From the NCBI GenBank assembly GCA_004561775.1, contig SFUD01000002.1:1-12395 (forward strand): a stretch of 12,395 bases of DNA, written 5' to 3'. The notes under the pieces are model-generated. The model was not told the origin of the DNA, ran no database searches, and was given only the letters and a program-made list of their open reading frames with translations. The stretch is from a bacterium. GTDB lineage: Bacteria; Bacteroidota; Bacteroidia; Bacteroidales; UBA932. A program made the position numbers and the translations under genes. Within the stretch, counting starts at the first letter, position 1, and the number at the start of each line of letters is the position of its first letter. Below, piece by piece: positions 5,981 through 12,395 of the stretch.

Positions 5981-7312
5981 TTACTCTTTCTGGCGTTCGT
6001 CTATGAATTTTATAGGTTTGCGGCTCTTTGCAGGGAAATTTATGCGCTGAATCTCATCGGGAGTAGAGAGCTCCACTATTGGCGCCACCCTGAGGCGTGA
6101 GCGGAAGCGGTCTTTAAGCTCCTTAACAAGGTTGGGATTGTTGCTCTCGGTGCCAATACGCACCACAACCTCATCTGTGCCGGCGCTGGAGTCGCGCACA
6201 ATTACTACATAGTTCTCTACAAAAGGCGTGTTGTCCAGCACATCGTTTATGGCAGGCGGGTAGAGGGTGGTTCCCTTAAGTTTTATCATATTGTTCTTGC
6301 GGCCCAGCAATGGCTTTAGCCTGTAGGAGTATCTGCCGCAGCGGCACCTCTCTGTAATCTTGGCAGCAATGTCTCCGGTGCGGAAGCGCAGCAGAGGCAT
6401 TCCCTCTACGCCAAGTGTGGTTATTACCACCTCGCCTGTCTCACCATCGGGAAGAGGAGTGTTGTTCTCTCCAATTATCTCTACAATTATGAGCTCCGGA
6501 TGCACGTGACCTCCGGCGCCATATTGGCACTCGGAGAAGGTGGCGCCCATCTCTGTGCTGGAGTAGGTGGCATAGAGCTCCACCTCCGGCCACTTCTGGT
6601 GGATTCTGGAACCAAGCAGGTTAAGCTCCAGATTCTGGTTGCGCAGCCCCTCGCCTATTCCTATTATCTTCTTTACACTGCTCTTGCGGTAGTCTATTCC
6701 GTGCTCCTCCGCGTACTCAATAAGCCTTAATATGAAGGAGGGTACGCACATTATGCTATCCGGGGAGAGCCTCTTTATTGTATCCCACTGCAGTTCCGGT
6801 ATTCCGTTGCCAACTCTTATTATGCCTGCTCCAAGCTCCCTTATGCCAAGGAAGTAGGCAAGCCCGGCCATAAAGCGCTTGTCCATTGTGGTCATAAGCT
6901 GCAAAACGCTTCCCTTGCCAAGGCCGGCGCAGGCAAAGGATTTGGCCTCGTTGTAGGCAAGTCTGGAGAGGTCGCCATCTGTGCAGCCAAAGGTGACAGG
7001 GTCTCCAAGGGTGCCGGAGGTGGTTATGTAATCTATAATCTCCTCCTTTGGAACGCAAAGGAAATCGTTGTTGCAGAGCTGAAGGTCCCGCTTCTCTGTA
7101 AATGGAAGCTTTGCAAGATCCTCTATATGCTTTATGCTCTCTACATCAATGCCATTGCTCTCAAAGAGCCTGCTGTAGTAACGGGAGTTGCTCTTTAGGT
7201 ATTGGAGCTGCTCCCTGAGCAGACTCTCCTGAAACTCCTTAATCTCCTGAGGGGATTTGTATTCAATATCCTCTTTGAATCTCTCCCTCCAAGAATCGAA
7301 ATTCATTCTCAT
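5981..7312 (-). CDS. PaaK-like adenylate-forming acyl ligase
   Basis: The protein has 443 residues, the usual length for the phenylacetate-CoA ligase family. Adenylation motifs are in order: the phosphate loop TTSGTLGDP (97-105), YSSTEMG (250-256), PLLRFRTGD (306-314) and LLGRKNNMIKLKG (335-347), then the small C-terminal domain. The likely catalytic lysine is K432 in SRKPIKFID. A probable metal site is visible: C262, H269/H271 and the CRCG pair C323/C325. The enzyme should activate a carboxylic acid with ATP and pass it to CoA or a carrier protein. In aryl-polyene and flexirubin clusters such ligases load the aromatic starter acid; that role here is inferred from context. The start MRMNFD at 7312 lies 50 bases inside the upstream hydrolase gene; M3 at 7306 is an alternative. 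No later methionine would keep the N-terminal helices. Confidence 0.87.
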   Translation of the reverse strand: MRMNFDSWRERFKEDIEYKSPQEIKEFQESLLREQLQYLKSNSRYYSRLFESNGIDVESIKHIEDLAKLPFTEKRDLQLCNNDFLCVPKEEIIDYITTSGTLGDPVTFGCTDGDLSRLAYNEAKSFACAGLGKGSVLQLMTTMDKRFMAGLAYFLGIRELGAGIIRVGNGIPELQWDTIKRLSPDSIMCVPSFILRLIEYAEEHGIDYRKSSVKKIIGIGEGLRNQNLELNLLGSRIHQKWPEVELYATYSSTEMGATFSECQYGAGGHVHPELIIVEIIGENNTPLPDGETGEVVITTLGVEGMPLLRFRTGDIAAKITERCRCGRYSYRLKPLLGRKNNMIKLKGTTLYPPAINDVLDNTPFVENYVVIVRDSSAGTDEVVVRIGTESNNPNLVKELKDRFRSRLRVAPIVELSTPDEIQRINFPAKSRKPIKFIDERQKE

Positions 7313-8279
7313 TTGCTCCAGAATATATTGTGTTCAACCAATTTATAAACTCTTCCATCCATTTGCCGGTCTCCTCTCCAAGCCTATTGGGGTCTGCTCC
7401 AAAACCGTGTCCGCCGTGCTCATAGAGCAGATATCTGTGGGGTATGGCGTTGCGGGTAAGCGCAGAGTCCAGCAACTGCGAATTGCGGTAATCCACAACA
7501 TTGTCGTCGCGGCAGTTTACAAGAAAGAGCGGCGGGTGGTCTGCCGGAATGTTCCTCTCCATTGAGAGGGAGTCCAGTCTCTCCCGGCTTCTGCTGCTGT
7601 TGCGCAAGAGCACCCTCCTGGAACGGCGGTGAGCAAGTTTCTCATTGGCCATTGTAACCACAGGGTATATTGCTGCAACAAAATCCGGCTTAAGGGAGAT
7701 AGCGGAATCCTCCGGCGCAACTCTACTCTCCTCTCTCTGGAAGTGTGCGGCCATAAGCGCAAGGTGCCCGCCTGCAGAGAAGCCCATAACCCCAATCCTC
7801 TTGCCGTTTATGCCAAATTCATCTGCTCCGGCGCGCAGAAGGTAGATGGCTCGTTTAAGGTCCATAAGCACGCCGGGGTAGCCATATTGGCGCTGCCTCT
7901 TGAAGCTGCTGTATGCCGCAACAAAGCCCTCTGTCCTGTAGTGGAGAATAAAGGCATCTATTCCCCTGCTGTTCAGCCACTCTGCCACCTTAACCCCCTC
8001 TGCATATTTGTCGTGCCAGAGGTAACTTCCTCCCGAACAGATTATTATGGTTGCCCTTCCGCCAACTGCAGAGTCTCTGGCCTCCCTCTTTACCAGAAAG
8101 GGCTGGAGCAATACCTCCGGCTCACTGCTTCTGCTGCCACTCCAGATATCTATGCATTTGCTCCCTTTTGATGCCTCTCCATACCGCTCTCCGGCCTCTG
8201 CGCGGAGGCTTTGGGAGAGAAGAGATGCCAAAAGTGCAAATTGCAATGCGGTTGCCAGACAGTGAAGGGTGCTTCTCAT
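7263..8279 (-). CDS. Secreted alpha/beta hydrolase (BD-FAE/esterase-like)
   Basis: The protein has 338 residues. Residues 1 to about 27 look like a Sec signal peptide ending SQSLRA; there is no lipobox cysteine, so a soluble periplasmic enzyme is expected. The oxyanion segment is ICSGGSYLWHD (80-90). The nucleophile elbow is GFSAGG with Ser168, the acid is probably Asp259 in CRDDNVVDY, and the base is His291 in HGGHGFG. This is the layout of small secreted esterases such as the BD-FAE group, which cut ester bonds in acetylated or feruloylated compounds; the substrate here is not readable. A very basic stretch (217-242, many Arg) lies in the lid region. The start forms an ATGA overlap with the stop of the upstream FAD enzyme. 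The last 17 or so residues are encoded inside the ligase gene. Its place in the operon suggests it trims or modifies the exported lipid. Confidence 0.87.
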   Translation of the reverse strand: MRSTLHCLATALQFALLASLLSQSLRAEAGERYGEASKGSKCIDIWSGSRSSEPEVLLQPFLVKREARDSAVGGRATIIICSGGSYLWHDKYAEGVKVAEWLNSRGIDAFILHYRTEGFVAAYSSFKRQRQYGYPGVLMDLKRAIYLLRAGADEFGINGKRIGVMGFSAGGHLALMAAHFQREESRVAPEDSAISLKPDFVAAIYPVVTMANEKLAHRRSRRVLLRNSSRSRERLDSLSMERNIPADHPPLFLVNCRDDNVVDYRNSQLLDSALTRNAIPHRYLLYEHGGHGFGADPNRLGEETGKWMEEFINWLNTIYSGANENEFRFLEGEIQRGY

Positions 8280-9772
8280 TCTTTATTCATCTTTTCCAGC
8301 AGATAATCCCTTCCAAGAAAGAGCTCGCTGGTGATAATTGCAGACAAAGGTACACCACAAATTCCATGTAAACCAATATTCTGACCGGTAAGATAGAGAT
8401 TTTTTATCTTGGTTGCGGGCGGAATCTGGGAGTTTATCATATTCTTGCAATCCCTTCTTAAACCGTACATCCCTCCAAATCTGTTGTTGTAGAAGTCTCT
8501 GATAGTAAGGGGCGATGCGCTGTATCTTCTCTTTATGCACTCTCTGAAGCGGGGAAAGCGCCTCTCCATAATATTCAGGATGGCCTCCTCCTTGCCCCTC
8601 TTCCACTCATAGTACTCCTCCGGTCTTGCTCCGGTGCGGCTCCCGCTCCACCTCTCAACCTCCGAATACTCCATTGGGCAGTTTATGATTATCTTCTCTG
8701 CATACTCTCCTTGCAAACGCTCCGGAGGGGTCATATACATAAGCCCGCGGGGCCATCTTCCCCCCTTCCCGGTAACATCCCAGATGGAGCTGTAATCATC
8801 TATTATATACCCTGTATGGTTTATATATGGGAAGGAGTTCTCCTTTAATGTAATGTAGAGGGTAAAGACAGAGTAGGACCTTGGAATGGAGGCTATTCTC
8901 TCCCTGAAGGCCTTTGAAAAGCCTCCCGAATCTATAATCTCCAAAAGGTGCGATATATCTGTTGCGCAGATGTAGTTCTCTGCGCTGTAACTCTCTCCGT
9001 TGGAGGTGACAACAGACTCCACATATCTCTCGGAGAGCTTTATCCTGCTTACGGTACGGTTGCTGAGCACCCTTCCGCCATTCTCCCTTATAACTTCCGC
9101 CAGGGCCTCCGCAAAGTGTTGGCTTCCCCCTTCAAAACGGCTTGTGCCCTTAATGTAGAGGGTATTGATAAGGCAATGGATATAGGCCGGGGTCTCACCG
9201 GCAATGCCGCTGTAGAGCGGTGTCGTATAGGCAACCACCCTTCTTAGCCTCTCATCTTTTATATACTTGGCAATAAACTCATCTGCAGGCAGCATAAATT
9301 CCGGCGAGTGCTGCTGGATACCCTCTCCGGAGGGCTTCAGGTTAAAGAGGCTGAACTGGTCTGCAATGCGGAAGAGGGCATCTGCATACTCCTCCAGCTG
9401 TTCTCTGCAATTTGGGAAATGTTGCGCCAGGCTCTCAATAAAGCCCTCCCTTCCCATAGCTATCCTATACTCCCTGCCATCTGAGAGATAGTGGAGGCTA
9501 TCCATACAATCCGCATCAACCTCCCTTATATGCAGCTTCTCCATAATGCCAAGATGAGTGCAGATTCTGTAGAGCGACCCTCCCTTGCGGAAGCCTCCCA
9601 GCATATGCATTCCGGTATCAAAGGAGACCCCATCCCTGCAGAAGTTCTGCAGCCCTCCGCCAATTATTGCATTCTTCTCCAGCACTGTAATCCTGTACCC
9701 CTCCTTTGCAAGAAGAGCGCCTGTCATAAGGCCTCCAAGCCCCCCTCCAATTATCAGAACAGATTTATCCAT
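8276..9772 (-). CDS. RetSat/CrtI-like FAD-dependent oxidoreductase, second of a tandem pair
   Basis: The protein has 498 residues. The N-terminal FAD-binding beta-alpha-beta motif is IIGGGLGGLMTG (7-18), with Glu32 at the end of strand 2 and IIGGGLQNF (36-44). GMHMLGG (54-60) follows, the place where retinol-saturase-type enzymes have G-[IM]-H-Y-[IV]-G. The C-terminal FAD motif is NLYLTGQNIGLHGICGVPL, within the last 45 residues. This superfamily (phytoene desaturases, carotene isomerases, all-trans-retinol 13,14-reductase) acts on conjugated polyene chains. It is a diverged paralogue of the gene just upstream, with a 6-base gap between them. A role in setting unsaturation or in another redox step of a polyene-like lipid is inferred. 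Classical carotenoid synthesis is not supported, since no phytoene synthase is present. Confidence 0.86.
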   Translation of the reverse strand: MDKSVLIIGGGLGGLMTGALLAKEGYRITVLEKNAIIGGGLQNFCRDGVSFDTGMHMLGGFRKGGSLYRICTHLGIMEKLHIREVDADCMDSLHYLSDGREYRIAMGREGFIESLAQHFPNCREQLEEYADALFRIADQFSLFNLKPSGEGIQQHSPEFMLPADEFIAKYIKDERLRRVVAYTTPLYSGIAGETPAYIHCLINTLYIKGTSRFEGGSQHFAEALAEVIRENGGRVLSNRTVSRIKLSERYVESVVTSNGESYSAENYICATDISHLLEIIDSGGFSKAFRERIASIPRSYSVFTLYITLKENSFPYINHTGYIIDDYSSIWDVTGKGGRWPRGLMYMTPPERLQGEYAEKIIINCPMEYSEVERWSGSRTGARPEEYYEWKRGKEEAILNIMERRFPRFRECIKRRYSASPLTIRDFYNNRFGGMYGLRRDCKNMINSQIPPATKIKNLYLTGQNIGLHGICGVPLSAIITSELFLGRDYLLEKMNKE

Positions 9773-9778
9773 AGGCTC

Positions 9779-11287
9779 TTACTCCTCCATATACTCTTTA
9801 AGGTTGTTGTAAATCCTATTGTTGCCAACAATGTGCGAGCAGGTTATGAGCGTGCCCACCAACACCCCTAGCAGACCGTGCGAATTAACGCTCTGCCCGG
9901 CCAGTAGCAGGTTGGGAACCTTTGTGCGGAAAGAGACTCGGGAAGCTGTGGAGTCAATCTCCTTGGCCACTCCGTACATAGAGCCCTCTGCGGTTGAGGT
10001 ATAGTCCAGATAGGTAAGCGGTGTGGAGCTCCAGTATGCCTCTATGCAATCTGCCAACCCCGGCACATCCCTCTCCACTGCCGCAATGAGCCTCTCTGCG
10101 CATCTGCGTTTAAAATCCTCATACTCTGCACCCCTTCTGCCAACAGGGAGCCCCTGCCAGCGCTCCACATCTGCAAAGTTCATATAGGTAATTATCTCTC
10201 CCGATTCTGCATACCCTCCGCCATCTGCAGGAACGGAGTGTGTATAGAGGTAGCCCAGCGGCCAGTTGGAGCTGTTGTAGAACTGGCATCCCCAAGGAGA
10301 CTCCCCCGTATAGCCAAAGAGGTTGTGGTTCATATAGGGCATTCTGCCCCTCTTGAATTTGAGATAGAGCGTAAATCCTCCCGATGTATTTCTGAAGCTC
10401 CTTAATCTGCTCTTGTAGATTGGTCTTAGCAGCTGGCACTCCTCTATAAGTTCAGCAAATGCTGCGGGATGTATTGTGGAGATGATAAGGTCTCCATCGT
10501 AGCGCTCCCCATTGCCGCATATCACCCCCTCTGCCCCGCTGCTGTTGAAGAGAATCTTCTGCGCCTTTGCAGAGGTTACAATCTCCCCGCCCATAGCCTT
10601 AAGCCTCTCTGCCAAAGCAGTTGCAATGGTGCTGCTGCCACCCTTTATCCTGTAGGCCCCCTTGTTGTAGAAATCCATTATGAAGGCATGTAGCGCAAAG
10701 GGCGTGCGCCCCGCAACAGCAGAGTAGAGAGATTGCGTGCCTGCCAGAATATCCCGCAGCAGGGGGTCATCCACAAGCTCTTCAAGCACACTATCCATAG
10801 AGAGCGTCTGATATTTTACTCCCGATTCTACAAAAGCCCCCTCTCCTGCAATGTTTCTTATAGAGGATGAGGCTGCAACGCTCTCCACAGCCTGTATATA
10901 GCGCATCAGCGAATCCCTCCAGGAGCGGTTGAAGGAGCAGAGGCGCTCTACAAACCCCTCACGCCCCTTTGCAAAGGGGTATCGGGAAGAACTCCTGCTG
11001 CCTCCAAGGGCAATGATGTCATATCCTGATGGGTCAAGTTCCTGCAGGGAGATGCTCTCCGATATGCCAAGGTATTTGAAGAGGCTATCTATAATCTCTC
11101 CTCTGCCCGCGCTGCCAATATAGTGCATTCCGGTCTCAAAGCTCACTCCTGCGCGTCTGAAACACTGCAGCGCGCCTCCTATTTGTGCAGACTGCTCCAG
11201 CAGGGTGACTCTGTAGCCGTACTTTGCCAGAATAACCGCAGTTGAGAGTCCTCCAAGACCGCTTCCTATTATAATAGCCCTCTTCAT
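9779..11287 (-). CDS. RetSat/CrtI-like FAD-dependent oxidoreductase, first of a tandem pair
   Basis: The protein has 502 residues. The dinucleotide-binding motif is IIGSGLGGLSTA (6-17), with Glu31 in LLEQSAQIGG (29-38). GMHYIG (53-58) matches the signature of all-trans-retinol 13,14-reductase-like proteins. The C-terminal FAD motif is NLLLAGQSVNSHGLLGVL, within the last 45 residues. The chemistry is saturation, desaturation or isomerisation of conjugated double bonds; the true substrate is unknown. It shares its whole layout with the next gene, which points to duplication followed by divergence, and the two may act in sequence or as a heteromer. The start at 11287 lies 30 bases after the stop of the GT2-acyltransferase gene, with no promoter evident in that gap, so it is read as part of the same operon. 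Confidence 0.86.
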   Translation of the reverse strand: MKRAIIIGSGLGGLSTAVILAKYGYRVTLLEQSAQIGGALQCFRRAGVSFETGMHYIGSAGRGEIIDSLFKYLGISESISLQELDPSGYDIIALGGSRSSSRYPFAKGREGFVERLCSFNRSWRDSLMRYIQAVESVAASSSIRNIAGEGAFVESGVKYQTLSMDSVLEELVDDPLLRDILAGTQSLYSAVAGRTPFALHAFIMDFYNKGAYRIKGGSSTIATALAERLKAMGGEIVTSAKAQKILFNSSGAEGVICGNGERYDGDLIISTIHPAAFAELIEECQLLRPIYKSRLRSFRNTSGGFTLYLKFKRGRMPYMNHNLFGYTGESPWGCQFYNSSNWPLGYLYTHSVPADGGGYAESGEIITYMNFADVERWQGLPVGRRGAEYEDFKRRCAERLIAAVERDVPGLADCIEAYWSSTPLTYLDYTSTAEGSMYGVAKEIDSTASRVSFRTKVPNLLLAGQSVNSHGLLGVLVGTLITCSHIVGNNRIYNNLKEYMEE

Positions 11288-11317
11288 AAAGTTCTAATCA
11301 TAAACTCCTTATCTGCA

Positions 11318-12395
11318 TTATACCCACTCTCTGTATCTGCTGCGCATACTCTTTGCCATCTCCCTTGCATTGCCGCCGGTTCCATCTGCCGCCCCCATAT
11401 AGCGCGGCTTTGCCTCCAGGGTGATGGCGCCTCTCTTAATAAAGAGCGAGCGCTTGTTGAGCACCTCTCCGGCACCCCTTATAACCAGCGGGATAATTGG
11501 CAGATGCTTTGTGCAGGCAATCTGAAATGCCCCCTTGTGAAAGCGCAGAACCTCCATACTTGCAGAGCGGGTTCCCTCCGGGAAGATAAGGATAGAGTAG
11601 CCACTCTGCAGAGCAGCATCTATCCTGCTCTCCATCTGCGTATAGTTGCCGTTGGAGTTTATAAAGTCCGCATACCTTATGGCAACGCCGTAGAATGGGT
11701 TTCTCCAGACCCACTGCTTGGTTACTATCACAATCTTTGGAGAGACCATCATTACGCAGAGAAGGTCCAGATGGCTCTGGTGGTTGCAGATTATTACAGA
11801 GGGTGTGTCAAAAGTCTCTCCAGAAGGGTTTGCAAAGTTGAATTTTACTCCGGGTATATGTGTTATAAGCCATCGGGAGATGCTCTGTATAAGCTTGTGG
11901 TAGCGCAGTTTCCTCTCCGGTGTGCCCTTGAAGAGAGAGAAGTATATTGCTATGCAGAATTGCCCAACTATCATTAACAGAAAGAGCACTATGAAGATGG
12001 TTACTTGAAGTATTGCATTAAGCACTCTCTTTGGCCAGGCATAGATTATTGCCACTGTTGTAAGGAGGGTGTTCAGCAGGGAGATTCTTGCAAAATCGGC
12101 CGCAGGCCTGAAGTGTGAGACTCGCTCCTCCTTTGGAGGGTAATAGACATCTACATCTATGCTCTTTATTCTCACTCCTCCCCAGGCGGCATATACCAGA
12201 AGCTCCAATTCCGATTCGTATCTGGCTGTTATGATGCTGAGTCCGCGCAGCTTTGCCAACGGATAGGCGCGGTAGCCCGTCTGGGTATCGGGAATTGCAA
12301 TGCCGGTCTGAATAAGGAACCAGAAATTGCTGAATCTGTTGGCAAACTTGCTCTTGGCATTCATATTGCCCCCGCGCTCGGGGTTGAAGTTCTTG
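11318..12395 (-). CDS. GT2 glycosyltransferase and lysophospholipid-acyltransferase fusion, 5' end outside window
   Basis: The frame is open to the right edge, and the codons before the ATG at 12364 (reading KNFNPERGGN) still look like a GT2 protein, so that ATG is internal. About 359 C-terminal residues are present. Counting from the internal Met, residues 1-85 are the tail of a dolichol-phosphate-mannose-synthase-like GT2 domain (NRFSNFWF; DTQTGYRAYPL, 26-36). Hydrophobic helices follow at about 96-109 and 118-143. An LPLAT/PlsC domain then carries NHQSHLD (194-200, the HX4D catalytic pair H195/D200), FPEGTRS (261-267) and IPLVIRGAGE (291-300). The fusion should transfer a sugar and an acyl group onto a lipid at the inner membrane. 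GT2 and LPLAT enzymes, separate or fused, are regular members of aryl-polyene and flexirubin clusters. The nucleotide-sugar site lies outside the window. Confidence 0.88.
   Translation of the reverse strand, partial: KNFNPERGGNMNAKSKFANRFSNFWFLIQTGIAIPDTQTGYRAYPLAKLRGLSIITARYESELELLVYAAWGGVRIKSIDVDVYYPPKEERVSHFRPAADFARISLLNTLLTTVAIIYAWPKRVLNAILQVTIFIVLFLLMIVGQFCIAIYFSLFKGTPERKLRYHKLIQSISRWLITHIPGVKFNFANPSGETFDTPSVIICNHQSHLDLLCVMMVSPKIVIVTKQWVWRNPFYGVAIRYADFINSNGNYTQMESRIDAALQSGYSILIFPEGTRSASMEVLRFHKGAFQIACTKHLPIIPLVIRGAGEVLNKRSLFIKRGAITLEAKPRYMGAADGTGGNAREMAKSMRSRYREWV

Noticed and set aside
7629..8171. A 180-codon plus-strand frame inside the hydrolase gene
   Set aside because: The minus frame has a complete signal peptide and catalytic triad; the plus frame has no recognisable motif.
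8276..11287. The two FAD enzymes as a carotenoid (phytoene desaturase) operon
   Set aside because: No phytoene synthase, lycopene cyclase or prenyltransferase is in the window, and the signatures are nearer to RetSat-type enzymes in a ligase/exporter context.
1..12395. Signs of a mobile element, prophage or defence island
   Set aside because: No transposase, integrase, tRNA-associated direct repeat, toxin or nuclease was seen, and composition and gene packing look even across the window.

Overview
The window looks like a chromosomal segment of a Bacteroidales-type bacterium. The evidence is family membership (DUF3667, stand-alone DUF2156, a secreted BD-FAE-like esterase, a PaaK-like ligase next to an MMPL exporter), TAnnTTTG-type -7 boxes, weak or absent Shine-Dalgarno sequences, and dense gene packing. 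Genus cannot be fixed from the sequence alone. No RNA gene, CRISPR array, insertion sequence or phage gene was seen, and there is no gap longer than about 60 bases.

Layout. (1) 1-617, minus: the N-terminal part of a TauE/SafE permease that runs off the left edge. (2) 618-679: a short divergent promoter region. (3) 680-3279, plus: a two-gene unit made of a zinc-ribbon membrane protein (DUF3667) and a DUF2156-GNAT fusion, joined by a TAATG stop/start overlap. (4) 3266-12395, minus: a six-gene operon read right to left. It encodes a GT2-acyltransferase fusion (5' end outside the window), two tandem RetSat/CrtI-like FAD oxidoreductases, a secreted alpha/beta hydrolase, a PaaK-like adenylate-forming ligase and an MMPL/RND-type lipid exporter. 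Junctions in this operon are a 30-base gap, a 6-base gap, a 4-base overlap, a 50-base overlap and a 3-base gap. The two units converge and overlap tail to tail by 14 bases.

How the genes may work together. A CoA- or ACP-loading ligase, a GT2-LPLAT fusion and an MMPL exporter are the accessory set found around Bacteroidetes aryl-polyene, flexirubin and dialkylresorcinol clusters. The operon therefore most likely activates an (aryl) acid, builds or tailors a polyene-like lipid with FAD enzymes, acylates it and exports it. The ketosynthase/ACP core is not visible and would be expected beyond position 12395. The product is inferred, not shown.

Most unusual signal. Two neighbouring genes carry five separate in-frame coding tandem repeats with five different periods: 15 and 36 bp in the DUF2156-GNAT gene, and 24, 27 and 30 bp in the MMPL gene. 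All periods are multiples of three and all sit in likely loops. The unit sequences are unrelated, so they look like independent births of minisatellites tolerated or selected in loops, rather than one spreading element.
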